Positions 33,817 through 47,182 of a stretch of 64,000 nucleotides of DNA are shown piece by piece. The stretch's first letter is position 1. Every line of letters starts with the position of its first letter. Source of the stretch: Pseudomonas lalucatii (GTDB taxonomy: Bacteria > Pseudomonadota > Gammaproteobacteria > Pseudomonadales > Pseudomonadaceae); the NCBI RefSeq assembly GCF_018398425.1, contig NZ_JADPMV010000001.1, positions 2,666,001 through 2,730,000 of the forward strand, written 5' to 3'. The position numbers and the translations under genes were made by a program. Below the pieces are notes generated by a model. The model had not been told where the DNA came from and searched no databases. It saw only the letters and a list, made by a program, of their open reading frames with translations.

Positions 33817-35289
33817 GTGTCCGTGGAACTTTGGCAGCAGTGCGTGGAACTCCTGCGCGATGAACTGCCTGCTCAGCAATTCAACACCTGGATCCGTCCA
33901 CTGCAGGTCGAAGCCGAAGGCGACGAGCTTCGCGTCTATGCGCCCAATCGCTTCGTGCTCGATTGGGTCAACGAGAAGTACCTGGGGCGCCTGCTCGAAC
34001 TCCTGGCCGAACGGGCCAACGGCCTGGTTCCAGCGCTTTCCTTATTAATAGGCAGCAAGCGTGCGGCGGCCTCGCGAGGCGCGCCGAGCGTGGCGAGTAG
34101 CCCGGCCCCTGTCGGCGCTGCGCCCAGTCAGCCGAGTATGGCGCCCCCTCCAGCACTCGAGCAGCCCTCCCGCGCGCGGTTCGACGGCTCGGCGCAAGCC
34201 GGTGCCGGCCAGCCACAGCAACCGGTGCGCAGCGAACGCACGGTGCAGGTAGAGGGGGCGCTCAAGCACACCAGTTACCTGAACCGGACCTTTACCTTCG
34301 ACAATTTCGTCGAGGGCAAGTCCAACCAGCTGGCCAGGGCAGCAGCCTGGCAGGTCGCCGACAACCCCAAGCATGGCTACAACCCGCTGTTCCTCTATGG
34401 CGGCGTGGGCCTGGGCAAGACTCACCTGATGCATGCGGTGGGCAATCACCTGCTGCAGAAGAACCCCAACGCCAAGGTGGTCTACCTGCATTCCGAGCGT
34501 TTCGTCGCCGACATGGTCAAGGCCCTGCAGCTCAATGCGATCAACGAGTTCAAGCGCTTCTACCGTTCGGTGGATGCGCTGCTGATCGACGACATCCAGT
34601 TCTTCGCCAAGAAGGAGCGCTCCCAGGAGGAGTTCTTCCACACCTTCAACGCCCTGCTCGAGGGCGGCCAGCAGGTGATCCTCACCAGCGACCGCTACCC
34701 CAAGGAGATCGAGGGGCTGGAAGAGCGCCTGAAGTCGCGCTTCGGCTGGGGGCTGACGGTGGCGGTGGAGCCGCCGGAGTTGGAAACCCGGGTGGCGATC
34801 CTGATGAAGAAGGCCGATCAGGCCAAGATCGATCTGCCGCATGACGCGGCGTTCTTTATCGCCCAGCGCATTCGCTCCAACGTGCGCGAGCTGGAAGGCG
34901 CCTTGAAGCGGGTGATCGCGCACTCCCATTTCATGGGCCGCGACATTACCATCGAGCTGATCCGCGAGTCGCTGAAAGACCTGCTGGCGCTGCAGGACAA
35001 GCTGGTGAGCATCGACAATATCCAGCGCACGGTCGCCGAGTACTACAAGATCAAGATTTCCGATCTGCTGTCCAAGCGCCGCTCCCGTTCGGTGGCCCGC
35101 CCGCGTCAGGTGGCCATGGCCCTGTCCAAGGAGCTGACCAACCACAGTCTGCCGGAGATCGGCGACGCCTTCGGCGGGCGCGATCACACCACGGTATTGC
35201 ATGCATGCCGTAAGATTGCTGAACTTAGGGAATCCGACGCGGACATCCGCGAGGACTACAAGAATCTGCTGCGTACACTGACCACTTAA
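33817..35289 (+). CDS. dnaA: Chromosomal replication initiator DnaA
   Basis: 490 residues. Domain I (1-75) for DnaB/self interaction, a Ser/Pro/Ala/Gln-rich linker to about 145, the AAA+ domain with Walker A GGVGLGKT at 195-202 and Walker B LLIDD at about 255-259, and the DnaA-box-binding domain with [15 protein letters not shown] near the end. The start is a GTG at 33817, supported by AGGGG upstream and the [13 protein letters not shown] family start. First gene of dnaA-dnaN-recF-gyrB. Confidence 0.98.
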   Translation: MSVELWQQCVELLRDELPAQQFNTWIRPLQVEAEGDELRVYAPNRFVLDWVNEKYLGRLLELLAERANGLVPALSLLIGSKRAAASRGAPSVASSPAPVGAAPSQPSMAPPPALEQPSRARFDGSAQAGAGQPQQPVRSERTVQVEGALKHTSYLNRTFTFDNFVEGKSNQLARAAAWQVADNPKHGYNPLFLYGGVGLGKTHLMHAVGNHLLQKNPNAKVVYLHSERFVADMVKALQLNAINEFKRFYRSVDALLIDDIQFFAKKERSQEEFFHTFNALLEGGQQVILTSDRYPKEIEGLEERLKSRFGWGLTVAVEPPELETRVAILMKKADQAKIDLPHDAAFFIAQRIRSNVRELEGALKRVIAHSHFMGRDITIELIRESLKDLLALQDKLVSIDNIQRTVAEYYKIKISDLLSKRRSRSVARPRQVAMALSKELTNHSLPEIGDAFGGRDHTTVLHACRKIAELRESDADIREDYKNLLRTLTT

Positions 35290-35321
35290 CTCCGCCATTC
35301 CACTAGGCAAGGGACTAGACC

Positions 35322-36425
35322 ATGCATTTCACCATTCAACGCGAAGCCCTGTTGAAACCGCTGCAACTGGTCGCCGGCGTCGTGGAACGCCGTCAGACCT
35401 TGCCGGTGCTGTCCAATGTGCTGCTGGTGGTCGAGGGCCAGCAGCTGTCGCTGACCGGCACCGACCTGGAGGTCGAGCTGGTCGGCCGGGTGACCCTGGA
35501 AGAGGCCGCCGAGCCCGGCGAGATCACGGTGCCGGCGCGCAAGCTCATGGACATCTGCAAGAGCCTGCCGAGCGACGCGCTGATCGATATCCGCGTCGAC
35601 GAGCAGAAGCTGCTGGTCAAGGCCGGGCGTAGCCGCTTCAGCCTGTCGACCCTGCCGGCCAACGACTTCCCGACCGTGGAAGAAGGGCCGGGCTCGCTGA
35701 CCTTCAGCCTGGTGCAGAGCAAGCTGCGTCGGCTGATCGAGCGCACCAGTTTCGCCATGGCCCAGCAGGACGTGCGCTACTACCTCAACGGCATGCTCCT
35801 GGAAGTGCAGAGCGGCGTGTTGCGTGCAGTCGCCACCGATGGTCACCGCCTGGCGATGTGCTCGATGGAAGCGGCGATCGAACAGGTCGAACGCCACCAG
35901 GTCATAGTGCCGCGCAAGGGCATCCTGGAGCTGGCGCGCCTGCTCACCGAGCAGGATGGCAGTGTCAGCGTGGTGCTGGGCCAGAACCACATCCGGGCCA
36001 CCACCGGCGAGTTCACCTTCACCTCCAAGCTGGTCGACGGCAAGTTCCCGGACTACGAGCGTGTGCTGCCGCGCGGCGGTGACAAGCTGGTGGTGGCCGA
36101 CCGTCAGGGACTGCGCGAGGCGTTCAGCCGCACCGCCATTCTGTCCAACGAAAAGTATCGTGGCATCCGCCTGCAACTGGCCGCCGGTCTGCTGAAGATC
36201 CAGGCCAACAACCCGGAGCAGGAAGAGGCCGAAGAAGAAATCGCCGTGGATTACAGCGGCAGCGCCTTGGAGATCGGCTTCAACGTCAGCTACCTGCTGG
36301 ACGTGCTGGGCGTGATGACCACCGAGCAGGTGCGGCTGATTCTTTCCGACGCCAACAGCAGCGCGTTGGTTCAGGAAGCCGACAACGACGATTCCGCCTA
36401 TGTCGTGATGCCGATGCGCCTGTAA
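35322..36425 (+). CDS. dnaN: DNA polymerase III sliding clamp (beta subunit)
   Basis: 367 residues, three repeated clamp domains; conserved start MHFTIQREALLKPLQLVAGVVERRQTLPVLSN and end DDSAYVVMPMRL. Thirty-two bases after dnaA and six before recF. Confidence 0.98.
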   Translation: MHFTIQREALLKPLQLVAGVVERRQTLPVLSNVLLVVEGQQLSLTGTDLEVELVGRVTLEEAAEPGEITVPARKLMDICKSLPSDALIDIRVDEQKLLVKAGRSRFSLSTLPANDFPTVEEGPGSLTFSLVQSKLRRLIERTSFAMAQQDVRYYLNGMLLEVQSGVLRAVATDGHRLAMCSMEAAIEQVERHQVIVPRKGILELARLLTEQDGSVSVVLGQNHIRATTGEFTFTSKLVDGKFPDYERVLPRGGDKLVVADRQGLREAFSRTAILSNEKYRGIRLQLAAGLLKIQANNPEQEEAEEEIAVDYSGSALEIGFNVSYLLDVLGVMTTEQVRLILSDANSSALVQEADNDDSAYVVMPMRL

Positions 36426-36431
36426 CCCTGC

Positions 36432-39957
<3,526 letters not shown>

Positions 39958-39973
39958 GCCGTTTTCCTGTGGG

Positions 39974-40045
39974 TATAGCGAGTGGCTTACACGGATTGGC
40001 GCGTTTGGATATATAGAACTCCGTCGCTCGCGACTAATCTATACC
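39974..40045 (+). promoter_or_regulatory. Candidate promoter and GacA-type upstream half-site of the RsmX-like RNA
   Basis: CTTACA at 39986-39991 equals the right half of the GacA box (TGTAAG-N6-CTTACA), while the left half at 39974-39979 (TATAGC) matches poorly. A -10-like TATACC at 40040-40045 sits about 50 bases downstream, the distance seen in rsm genes. Confidence 0.4.
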
Positions 40046-40050
40046 CGTCC

Positions 40051-40154
40051 ACTAAGCGAAGGACTCGCTTGGAATCAAGGATGATAGACCATCGCTAGGA
40101 AGCACCGACAGGATGTCTAATGGTCAGGAAAAAACCCGCTTCGGCGGGTTTTTT
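40051..40154 (+). ncRNA. rsmX: RsmX/RsmY/RsmZ-family regulatory RNA (RsmA/CsrA-sequestering)
   Basis: A roughly 104-nt RNA with AGGA in successive hairpin loops: AAGCGA-AGGAC-TCGCTT (40054-40070), ATCA-AGGA-TGAT (40074-40085), GCT-AGGA-AGC (40094-40103) and GAC-AGGAT-GTC (40107-40117). The last two sit inside an outer stem GACCAT/ATGGTC (40087-40092/40120-40125). A fifth AGGA is single-stranded at 40126-40129, then comes a terminator. GGA motifs in loops are the binding sites of RsmA/RsmE, so the RNA should relieve translational repression under GacS/GacA control. Which family member it is cannot be decided by reading; the name is by resemblance. Confidence 0.82.
40132..40154 (+). terminator. 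Intrinsic terminator of the RsmX-like RNA
   Basis: AAACCCGC-TTCG-GCGGGTTT with a UUCG tetraloop and a T6 tail. Confidence 0.93.
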
Positions 40155-40192
40155 GTTATTTGCTTAAGCCTACGTTTGTCCCCCGACCTGTT

Positions 40193-40222
40193 CATTCCTG
40201 TCACTCGATCTTGGCAGGAATG
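40193..40222. repeat. Inverted repeat downstream of the RNA gene
   Basis: CATTCCTGTCA and TGGCAGGAATG (11 bp with one wobble) around an 8-base loop. It may belong to the 3' end of the minus-strand operon or to a further small transcript. Confidence 0.4.
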
Positions 40223-40264
40223 ACACCGCGTCGAATGGTGGCTCGGGCTCTAGCCTGGAGCATG

Positions 40265-40294
40265 AAAAAGCCGGCCACTAGGGCCGGCTTTTTT
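40265..40294. terminator. Bidirectional terminator
   Basis: AAAAAGCCGGCC/GGCCGGCTTTTT (12 bp, ACTAG loop), with A/T tracts on both sides. It serves the minus-strand acyltransferase/gmhB/glyS operon and could stop leftover plus-strand transcription. Confidence 0.85.
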
Positions 40295-40424
40295 GTCTCC
40301 TGTAGAAACTTATGCACGCAAACGACAAAATTCTGAAGGCTAATAAAGGCTAATCAATTCAGCTATTTACGGCCAGCATTACGGCCTGTTGACGCTTTTC
40401 TTGCACAGCTTATCCACAGACGGG

Positions 40425-41198
40425 TCAGTTCGGTTCGACGGACTCGCCGAATGGCGCGGCGGGGCCGAGTGCGCCGATATCGCGCTGCGCCTGAGCGACC
40501 CAGGCGAAGGCGCGGTCGTTCAGCTCGGCGATCGCCCGCGGCCCCTCGCCTTCGGCGTGCAACGCCGGGCCTATGACGACCTGAATGGTGCCGGGCTTCT
40601 TGCTCCAACCCTCCTTGGGCCAGAACTCGCCGGCGTTGTGCGCCACCGGCAGCACCGGCAGGTTGGCATTGACCGCCAGGGCCGCGCCGCCGCGGGAGAA
40701 CTTGCCGATCTGGCCGCTGGGGATGCGCGTGCCTTCCGGAAAGATCAGCACCCAGGCGCCCTGCTGCAGGCGTTCGTGGCCCTGCTTGGCGAGCTGCTTG
40801 AGCGCCGCCTTGGGGTTGCTGCGGTCGATCGCAATGGGGCTGAGCATGGCCATCGCCCAACCGAAGAAGGGGATATGCAGCAGCTCGCGCTTGAGCACCT
40901 GGCTGAGGGGCTCGAACTGCGCGGAGAGGAAGAAGGTCTCCCAGGTGCTCTGGTGCTTGGCGAGGATCACGCAGGGTCGTTGCGGGATGTTCTCCAGACC
41001 TTTGACCTCATAGCGAATGCCCACCAGCACCTTGGCCAGCCAGACGGCGAAGCGGCACCAGGTCTGGTTGACGAAGCGGTAGCGGGCACGGAACGGCAGG
41101 AGGGGCGCGACGAAGACGCTGAGGATGCACCAGAAGCAGGCGCTCAGCGCCAGCAGCAGGTAAAAAAGGACGGTTCTAGCGGACTGCACTGGCGACAT
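40425..41198 (-). CDS. plsC: 1-acyl-sn-glycerol-3-phosphate acyltransferase, PlsC family
   Basis: 257 residues. Makes phosphatidic acid from lysophosphatidic acid at the inner membrane. N-terminal membrane helix (LFYLLLALSACFWCILSVFV); acyltransferase motif I KHQSTWETFF with H82 and E87; motif III FPEGTR. Follows gmhB by 36 bases. Corresponds in position to the acyltransferase called lptA or plsC near the origin of P. aeruginosa. Confidence 0.88.
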   Translation of the reverse strand: MSPVQSARTVLFYLLLALSACFWCILSVFVAPLLPFRARYRFVNQTWCRFAVWLAKVLVGIRYEVKGLENIPQRPCVILAKHQSTWETFFLSAQFEPLSQVLKRELLHIPFFGWAMAMLSPIAIDRSNPKAALKQLAKQGHERLQQGAWVLIFPEGTRIPSGQIGKFSRGGAALAVNANLPVLPVAHNAGEFWPKEGWSKKPGTIQVVIGPALHAEGEGPRAIAELNDRAFAWVAQAQRDIGALGPAAPFGESVEPN

Positions 41199-41234
41199 AG
41201 GAGCCTTTACCGTGGCAGGTCGGAGCCTGCGTTA

Positions 41235-41765
41235 TCAGGAGAGAAGATGGTCGGCGACCGCCGCCAGATCCTCGAATACCAGGGTGCCCTCTGGCAATGC
41301 CTTGGCCAGGGTGCGTTCGCCCTTGCCGGTCTTGACCAGCACGGGCCGACAATCGACGGCGCGGGCGGCATCGAGGTCACCGCTGCTGTCGCCGACGAAC
41401 CAGACGCCAGTGAGTGGCACCGCGTAATGCTCGGCGATGGCCTGGAGCATGCCGGGTCTGGGTTTGCGGCAGGCGCAGCCGTCGTCCGGCCCGTGGGGGC
41501 AATGGACGATCAGGCCGAGCTCGCCGCCCTGCTCCGCCACCAGTTGGCGCAGGCGCGCGTGCATCGCCTCCAGGGTCGCCAGATCATAGTAGCCGCGGGC
41601 CAGCCCCGACTGGTTGGTGGCCACCGCCACGGTCCAGCCGGCCCTGGACAGGCGGGCGATGGCCGCGATGGCCCCGGGCAGCGGGATCCACTCCTCGAGG
41701 GATTTTATGTAGGCGTCGGAGTCGTGATTGATCACGCCGTCGCGGTCGAGAATCAGTAGTTTCAT
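41235..41765 (-). CDS. gmhB: D-glycero-beta-D-manno-heptose 1,7-bisphosphate 7-phosphatase
   Basis: 176-residue HAD phosphatase of the ADP-heptose pathway for LPS inner core. Nucleophile motif LILDRDGVIN with D7 and D9; zinc-binding cysteine cluster around CPHGPDDGCACRKP; VGDSSGDLDAA as HAD motif IV. Lies 76 bases after glyS. Confidence 0.92.
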   Translation of the reverse strand: MKLLILDRDGVINHDSDAYIKSLEEWIPLPGAIAAIARLSRAGWTVAVATNQSGLARGYYDLATLEAMHARLRQLVAEQGGELGLIVHCPHGPDDGCACRKPRPGMLQAIAEHYAVPLTGVWFVGDSSGDLDAARAVDCRPVLVKTGKGERTLAKALPEGTLVFEDLAAVADHLLS

Positions 41766-41841
41766 ATGCCTAGCTTCGTGCTGAGGAGGGCCTGGGCACC
41801 AAGGCTAAAGCCCTGGTGCCGATGCCTGTTCCGGCCGGGCG

Positions 41842-43896
41842 TCAGCCCAGCACGGAGATGTCGGCGACGCCGAGGAACAGGCCGCGCAGCCGCGCCAGCA
41901 GCGCGTAGCGGTTGGCCCGCACGGCCGGCTCCTCGGCATTGACCAGCACCGCCTCGAAGAAGCTGTCCACCGGCTCGCGCAGGCTGGCCAGGTGCTCCAG
42001 GGCTTCGCGGTAGCAGCGCGCCGCCGCCATCGGCAGCACCGCCTGCTCGGCGTGCGCCACGGCCTCGGCCAGGGCCTGTTCGGCCGGCTCCTGCAGCAGT
42101 GCGGCGTCGACCTGGGCCGGTACCTCGCCGTCGAACTTGCTCAGCAGGTTCCACACCCGCTTGTTCGCCGCGGCCAGGGCCTCGGCCTCGCTGCGGGCGC
42201 GGAAGGCCTGGACCGCCTGCACGCGCTGGTCGAAGTCCAGCGGCGCTCTCGGGTTGAGGGCGCGCACCGACTGGTACACGGCCACATCCACGCCCTCGTC
42301 CTCGTAGCGCGCGCGCAGGCGGTCGAAGACGAAATCCTGCACCTGGGCGGCCAGGCCGTCGGCCTTGACCTTGTCGGCGAACTGCTCGATGGCGAAGGCC
42401 AGGGTGTCGTTCAGGTCCAGGTCCAGGCCTTTCTCGATCAGGATGCGCAGCACGCCGAGGGCGGCGCGACGCAGGGCGTAGGGGTCCTTGCTGCCGGTGG
42501 GCAGCATGCCGATGCCGAAGATGCCGACCAGGGTGTCGAGCTTGTCGGCCAGGGCCACGGCGGCGCCGGTGAGGGTGCTCGGCAGTTCCGCGCCGGCGCC
42601 GCGCGGCATGTACTGCTCGTTCAGCGCCAGGGCCACATCCTCGGCCTCGCCGTCGTGCTTGGCGTAGTAGTAGCCGGCGATACCCTGCATCTCCGGGAAC
42701 TCGCCGACCATCTCGCTGGCCAGGTCGCACTTGCTGAGCAGGCCGGCCCGCGCCGCGCGCTCGGCGTCGCCGCCGACCCGTTCGGCGATGAAGGCGGCTA
42801 GCTGGGAAACCCGCTGGGCCTTCTCGAACACCGAACCGAGCTGGGCCTGGAACACCACGCCGGCCAGGCGCTGGTTGAAGTGCTCCAGCGGCAGCTTCTG
42901 GTCCTGCTTGAAGAAGAACTCGGCGTCGGTCAGGCGCGGGCGCACCACCTTCTCGTTGCCCGAGACGATCTGCGCCGGGTCCTTGCTCTCGACGTTGGCC
43001 ACGGTGATGAAGCGTGGCAGCAGCTTGCCGCTGGCATCCAGCAGGCAGAAGTACTTCTGGTTGTCCTGCATGGTGGTGATCAGGGCTTCCTGAGGCACCG
43101 CGAGGAAGCGTTCCTCGAAGGAGCAGACCAGCGGCACCGGCCACTCGACCAGGGCGCTGACTTCGTCGAGCAGCGCCGCCGGTACTATGGCGCTGCCCTG
43201 CTGCTCGGCGGCCAGTTCGGCGACGCGGCTGGCGATCAGCGCGCGGCGCTCGGCGAAGTCGGCCAGCACATAGGCGCTGCGCAGGTCTTCCAGGTAGGTG
43301 GCGGCGCTGCTGATGCGCACCTTGGCCGGGCTGTGGAAGCGGTGGCCGCGGGACTCGCGGCCGGCCTTCTGGGCGAGGATCTCGCAGTCGATCACCTGGT
43401 CGCCGAACAGCATCACCAGCCACTGGGTCGGGCGCACGAACTCGTCGCGCCGCGCCGCCCAGCGCATGCGCTTGGGAATCGGCAGCTCGTTCAGCGAGGC
43501 CTCGACTATCGCCGGCAGCAGGGCGCTGGCCGGTTGCCCGGGAATGCGCTGGGTGTAGCGCAGCTTGGGCCCGCTCTGGTCGATCTCGGCCAGCTCCACG
43601 CCGCACTTCTTGGCGAAGCCGAGGGCGGCCTGGGTCGGCTCGCCGGCGGCGTTGAAGGCGGCCTGCAGCGGCGGGCCGTCGAGGTTGTGGCTGCGATCGG
43701 GCTGCTGGCTGGCCAGCTGGTCGATCTGCACCGCCAGGCGCCGCGGCGCGGCGTACATGCGGCTGGCCCGGTAGTCGAGGCCGGCGGCCTTGAGGCCCTT
43801 CTCGATGCCGGTGAGGAAGGCTTCGCCGAGGCTCTTCAGGGCCTTGGGCGGCAGCTCTTCGGTGCCCAGTTCGACGAGGAAATCCAATGCACTCAT
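41842..43896 (-). CDS. glyS: Glycine-tRNA ligase beta subunit
   Basis: 684 residues, full length; start [29 protein letters not shown] is typical. Carries tRNA-recognition and HD-like domains and forms an alpha2beta2 enzyme with GlyQ. Its start overlaps the glyQ stop (ATGA-type, 4 bases). Confidence 0.97.
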   Translation of the reverse strand: MSALDFLVELGTEELPPKALKSLGEAFLTGIEKGLKAAGLDYRASRMYAAPRRLAVQIDQLASQQPDRSHNLDGPPLQAAFNAAGEPTQAALGFAKKCGVELAEIDQSGPKLRYTQRIPGQPASALLPAIVEASLNELPIPKRMRWAARRDEFVRPTQWLVMLFGDQVIDCEILAQKAGRESRGHRFHSPAKVRISSAATYLEDLRSAYVLADFAERRALIASRVAELAAEQQGSAIVPAALLDEVSALVEWPVPLVCSFEERFLAVPQEALITTMQDNQKYFCLLDASGKLLPRFITVANVESKDPAQIVSGNEKVVRPRLTDAEFFFKQDQKLPLEHFNQRLAGVVFQAQLGSVFEKAQRVSQLAAFIAERVGGDAERAARAGLLSKCDLASEMVGEFPEMQGIAGYYYAKHDGEAEDVALALNEQYMPRGAGAELPSTLTGAAVALADKLDTLVGIFGIGMLPTGSKDPYALRRAALGVLRILIEKGLDLDLNDTLAFAIEQFADKVKADGLAAQVQDFVFDRLRARYEDEGVDVAVYQSVRALNPRAPLDFDQRVQAVQAFRARSEAEALAAANKRVWNLLSKFDGEVPAQVDAALLQEPAEQALAEAVAHAEQAVLPMAAARCYREALEHLASLREPVDSFFEAVLVNAEEPAVRANRYALLARLRGLFLGVADISVLG

Positions 43897-44840
43897 TCTG
43901 CAGCCTCCAGCTTGGCCAGTACTTCGTCACGCAGTTCGGGGGTGGCCATGGGGAAGCCGAGTTTGCGCCGCGCCTGCAGGTAGCTTTGGGCCACGGCGCG
44001 GGCCAGGGTGCGCACGCGCAGGATGTAGCGCTGGCGTTCGGTCACCGAGATGGCGCGACGGGCGTCGAGCAGGTTGAAGGTGTGCGAGGCCTTGAGCACC
44101 ATCTCGTAGGTCGGCAGCGGCAGCTCCAGTTCGATCAAACGGTTGGCTTCGCTCTCGTAGAAGTCGAACAGCTCGAACAGTTTCTCGACGTTGGCGTGCT
44201 CGAAGTTGTAGGTGGACTGCTCCACCTCGTTCTGATGGAACACGTCGCCGTAGGTGACCTTGCCGAACGGGCCGTCGGTCCACACCAGGTCGTAGACCGA
44301 GTCGACGCCCTGGATGTACATGGCCAGGCGCTCGAGGCCGTAGGTGATCTCGCCGGTCACCGGGTAGCACTCGATGCCGCCGGCCTGCTGGAAGTAAGTG
44401 AACTGGGTCACTTCCATGCCGTTCAGCCAGATCTCCCAGCCCAGGCCCCAGGCGCCCAGGGTCGGCGACTCCCAGTTGTCCTCGACGAAACGGATGTCGT
44501 GCACCAGGGGGTCGATGCCGATGGCCGCCAGCGAGCCCAGGTACAGCTCCTGGAAGTTCTCGGGATTGGGCTTGAGCACCACCTGGAACTGGTAGTAGTG
44601 CTGCAGACGGTTGGGGTTCTCGCCATAGCGGCCGTCGGTGGGGCGGCGGCTCGGCTGCACGTAGGCGGCGTTCCAGGATTCCGGGCCGACGGCGCGCAGG
44701 AAGGTGGCGGTGTGGAAGGTGCCGGCGCCCACTTCCATGTCGTAGGGCTGCAGCACCACGCAGCCCTGCTCGGCCCAGTACTGCTGCAGGGTCAGGATCA
44801 GGTCTTGGAAGGTGCGCACGGCAGGCGTAGTCTGGCTCAC
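43893..44840 (-). CDS. glyQ: Glycine-tRNA ligase alpha subunit
   Basis: 315 residues, class II catalytic subunit. [18 protein letters not shown] near the N-terminus, [20 protein letters not shown] in the active-site region. The start is the GTG at 44840, preceded by AGGTG, giving the standard length. Divergent from tag. Confidence 0.96.
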   Translation of the reverse strand: MSQTTPAVRTFQDLILTLQQYWAEQGCVVLQPYDMEVGAGTFHTATFLRAVGPESWNAAYVQPSRRPTDGRYGENPNRLQHYYQFQVVLKPNPENFQELYLGSLAAIGIDPLVHDIRFVEDNWESPTLGAWGLGWEIWLNGMEVTQFTYFQQAGGIECYPVTGEITYGLERLAMYIQGVDSVYDLVWTDGPFGKVTYGDVFHQNEVEQSTYNFEHANVEKLFELFDFYESEANRLIELELPLPTYEMVLKASHTFNLLDARRAISVTERQRYILRVRTLARAVAQSYLQARRKLGFPMATPELRDEVLAKLEAAE

Positions 44841-44923
44841 GAAAAATTCACCTGTTGAGGCTGCGACGGAAAACCCGGGAGTATAACCCAATCCGTCCAC
44901 CCTCCACCGCCCGGGAAGGCCCT

Positions 44924-45478
44924 ATGCCACGCTGCTTCTGGTGCACCGAAGACCCGCTCTACCAGGCCTATCACGACCGCGAATGGGGGGTGCCGCAGCG
45001 CGATCCCCAGGCCCTGTTCGAGCTGCTGTTGCTCGAGGGCTTCCAGGCCGGCCTGTCGTGGATCACCGTGTTGAAGAAGCGCGCGCGCTATCGGGAGGTG
45101 CTGCACGGCTTCGACCCCGAGCGCCTGGCGCAGCTGAGCGACGCCGAGATCGACGCCTTGATGCAGGACCCCGGCATCATCCGCAACCGCCTCAAGCTCA
45201 AGGCTGCGCGGCAGAACGCTCGGGCCTGGCTCAGGCTGGAGGACCCGGTGGCGCTGCTCTGGTCCTTCGTCGGCGGCGCGCCGAAGGTCAACCACTTCGC
45301 CGCGCGCGGCGAGGTGCCGGCGGTCACCGCCGAGGCCGAGGCCATGAGCCGCGCGCTGAAGAAGGCCGGCTTCACCTTCGTCGGTCCGACCATCTGCTAC
45401 GCCTACATGCAGGCCGCCGGCATGGTCATGGACCACACCACCGACTGCGAGCGCTACGCCGAGCTGGCGGCCGGCTGA
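44924..45478 (+). CDS. tag: DNA-3-methyladenine glycosylase I
   Basis: 184 residues. Removes 3-methyladenine from alkylated DNA. HhH-family glycosylase with the structural zinc ligands C4, H17, H171 and C175 (PRCFWCTEDP, YHDREWGVP, DHTTDCERY). The ATG at 44924 gives the conserved MPRCFW start. Confidence 0.94.
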   Translation: MPRCFWCTEDPLYQAYHDREWGVPQRDPQALFELLLLEGFQAGLSWITVLKKRARYREVLHGFDPERLAQLSDAEIDALMQDPGIIRNRLKLKAARQNARAWLRLEDPVALLWSFVGGAPKVNHFAARGEVPAVTAEAEAMSRALKKAGFTFVGPTICYAYMQAAGMVMDHTTDCERYAELAAG

Positions 45479-45565
45479 CTCCGCCCGCCGGACAACGCCC
45501 CTGCGGCTGCATGGCGGGCCGCGGCCTGGTTACAATAGGCGTTTTGCGATTTCCTGGAGTTGCCT

Positions 45566-46453
45566 GTGGAGAAGCTCAAAGGTGTGCTGGTGGTGGGCTT
45601 CCTGCGCCTGCTCGCCCTGCTGCCCTGGCGTGCCGTGCAAGGACTGGGCAGCGCCATCGGCTGGCTGATGTGGAAACTGCCCAATGGCTCGCGCAGCGTC
45701 GCCAGCACCAACCTGAGCAAGTGCTTTCCGGAGCTGGACGCGGCGGCCCATCAGCGCCTGCTGCGCGAGAGCCTGGCGGGCATCGGCAAGACCCTGACCG
45801 AGAGCGCCTGCGCCTGGGTCTGGCCGGCGCACAAGTCGCTGGCCCTGGTGCGCGAGGTGGAGGGCCTGGAGGTGCTGCAGCAGGCCCTGGCCTCCGGCAA
45901 GGGGGTAGTCGGCATCACCAGCCACCTGGGTAACTGGGAGGTGCTCAATCACTTCTACTGCGCCCAGTGCAAGCCGATCATCTTCTACCGTCCGCCCAAG
46001 CTCAAGGCGGTGGACGAGCTGCTGGCCAAGCAACGGGTGCAGATGGGCAACCGCGTGGCGCCCTCGACCAAGGAGGGCATCCTCAGCGTCATCAAGGAGG
46101 TGCGCCGCGGCGGCGCCGTGGGCATTCCCGCCGACCCCGAGCCGAGCCTGTCCGCCGGCGTGTTCGTGCCCTTCTGCGGCGTGCCGACCCTGACCAGCAA
46201 GTTCGTCCCCGGCATGCTCGCCGGCGGCAAGGCCCTGGGGGTGTTCCTGCATGCCCTGCGCCTGGCCGACGGCAGCGGCTACAAGGTCATACTCGAGGCC
46301 GCGCCCGAAGGCATGTACAGCGAGGATGTCGGCGAGGGCGTGGCCGCGATGAGCGCGGTGATCGAGCGCTACGTGCGCACCTATCCGAGCCAGTACATGT
46401 GGAGCATGAAGCGCTTCAAGAAGCGTCCGGACGGCGAGCCGAAGTGGTACTAG
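45566..46453 (+). CDS. lpxL: Lauroyl/secondary acyltransferase of lipid A, LpxL/HtrB family
   Basis: 295 residues. Adds a secondary acyl chain to lipid A at the inner membrane. One N-terminal membrane segment (LVVGFLRLLALLPWRAVQGLG), the catalytic H-x4-E motif HLGNWE, and the ending YPSQYMWSMKRFKKRP. The GTG at 45566 is preferred over a TTG two codons upstream because of spacing from TGGAG. Confidence 0.9.
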   Translation: MEKLKGVLVVGFLRLLALLPWRAVQGLGSAIGWLMWKLPNGSRSVASTNLSKCFPELDAAAHQRLLRESLAGIGKTLTESACAWVWPAHKSLALVREVEGLEVLQQALASGKGVVGITSHLGNWEVLNHFYCAQCKPIIFYRPPKLKAVDELLAKQRVQMGNRVAPSTKEGILSVIKEVRRGGAVGIPADPEPSLSAGVFVPFCGVPTLTSKFVPGMLAGGKALGVFLHALRLADGSGYKVILEAAPEGMYSEDVGEGVAAMSAVIERYVRTYPSQYMWSMKRFKKRPDGEPKWY

Positions 46454-46551
46454 CGCCGCAGGCCCCCCTAGGGTTTCTGTCGCCTTCGCGAAGACCGGCT
46501 GGCACTATGCTCGGGTCATTTCCAGCGCCCTAGTCGAGGATATCTGCAGTC

Positions 46552-46815
46552 ATGTCCAACCAGCGCCAACATGTCCGTACGTCGATGAAATGCCGGATCA
46601 AGATCTGTCATCCGAGCTTCGGTGAGCTGGTGGCCCAGACTCGCGACCTGTCCGATGGCGGGGTGTACGTCAAGCACCCGCAACTCGCCGCGCTGGAAGC
46701 CGGCACCCGGGTCACCGGGCAGGTCCAGGACCTGCCGATCGAGGCGCCGGTGCTGCAGATGGAGGTGATGCGCGTGGATGCCGAGGGCGTCGGCCTGCGC
46801 TTCGTCGAGGGCTGA
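46552..46815 (+). CDS. PilZ-domain protein
   Basis: 87 residues, a single PilZ domain with both cyclic di-GMP motifs: RQHVR (RxxxR) near residue 4 and DLSDGG (D/NxSxxG) near residue 35. A free-standing c-di-GMP receptor or adaptor; the target is unknown. Convergent with the TPR gene, 3 bases between stops. Confidence 0.87.
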   Translation: MSNQRQHVRTSMKCRIKICHPSFGELVAQTRDLSDGGVYVKHPQLAALEAGTRVTGQVQDLPIEAPVLQMEVMRVDAEGVGLRFVEG

Positions 46816-46818
46816 GGT

Positions 46819-47139
46819 TCAGTCGCCGGGCTGGTGCCGCTGCAGGCGCTTGAGGAACACCGTCATCTCCTTCTCCGCCTGCTTGTCGCCGTGGCCCTGG
46901 GCCGCGGCGATGCCCTGCTGCCAGGCCCGCTCGGCCGCCTGCTGGTCGCCCAGCTCCAGCTGCGCCTTGCCGAGCAGCTTCCAGGCCGCGGAGTACTTGG
47001 GATCGTGCTCCACGCAGCGCTGCAGGTGCTCGGCGGCGCGGGCGAATTCGCCGGCATCCAGGTAGCCCTTGCCCAGGCCGAAGCGCAGCAGGGCATTGTC
47101 CATGCCCTGGGCCAGCATTTTTTCCAGGGACTCCAGCAT
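46819..47139 (-). CDS. TPR-repeat protein
   Basis: 106 residues with about two tetratricopeptide repeats (LLRFGLGKGYLDAGEFARAAEHLQRCVEHDPKYSAAWKLLGKAQLELGDQQAAERAW). No signal peptide. A small cytoplasmic scaffold of unknown partner, downstream of trkA. Confidence 0.78.
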   Translation of the reverse strand: MLESLEKMLAQGMDNALLRFGLGKGYLDAGEFARAAEHLQRCVEHDPKYSAAWKLLGKAQLELGDQQAAERAWQQGIAAAQGHGDKQAEKEMTVFLKRLQRHQPGD

Positions 47140-47182
47140 GGTGACTCCGGCTCGCAGTGGGTGGATGACGGCGCCGTGGCGC

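Larger units (their letters stand above)
39958..40424. other. gyrB-acyltransferase intergenic region
   Basis: 467 bases with no coding gene. It contains an RsmX/Y/Z-like RNA gene (about 40051-40154), an 11-bp inverted repeat (40193-40222), a bidirectional terminator (40265-40294) and a consensus DnaA box at 40410-40418. Confidence 0.8.
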
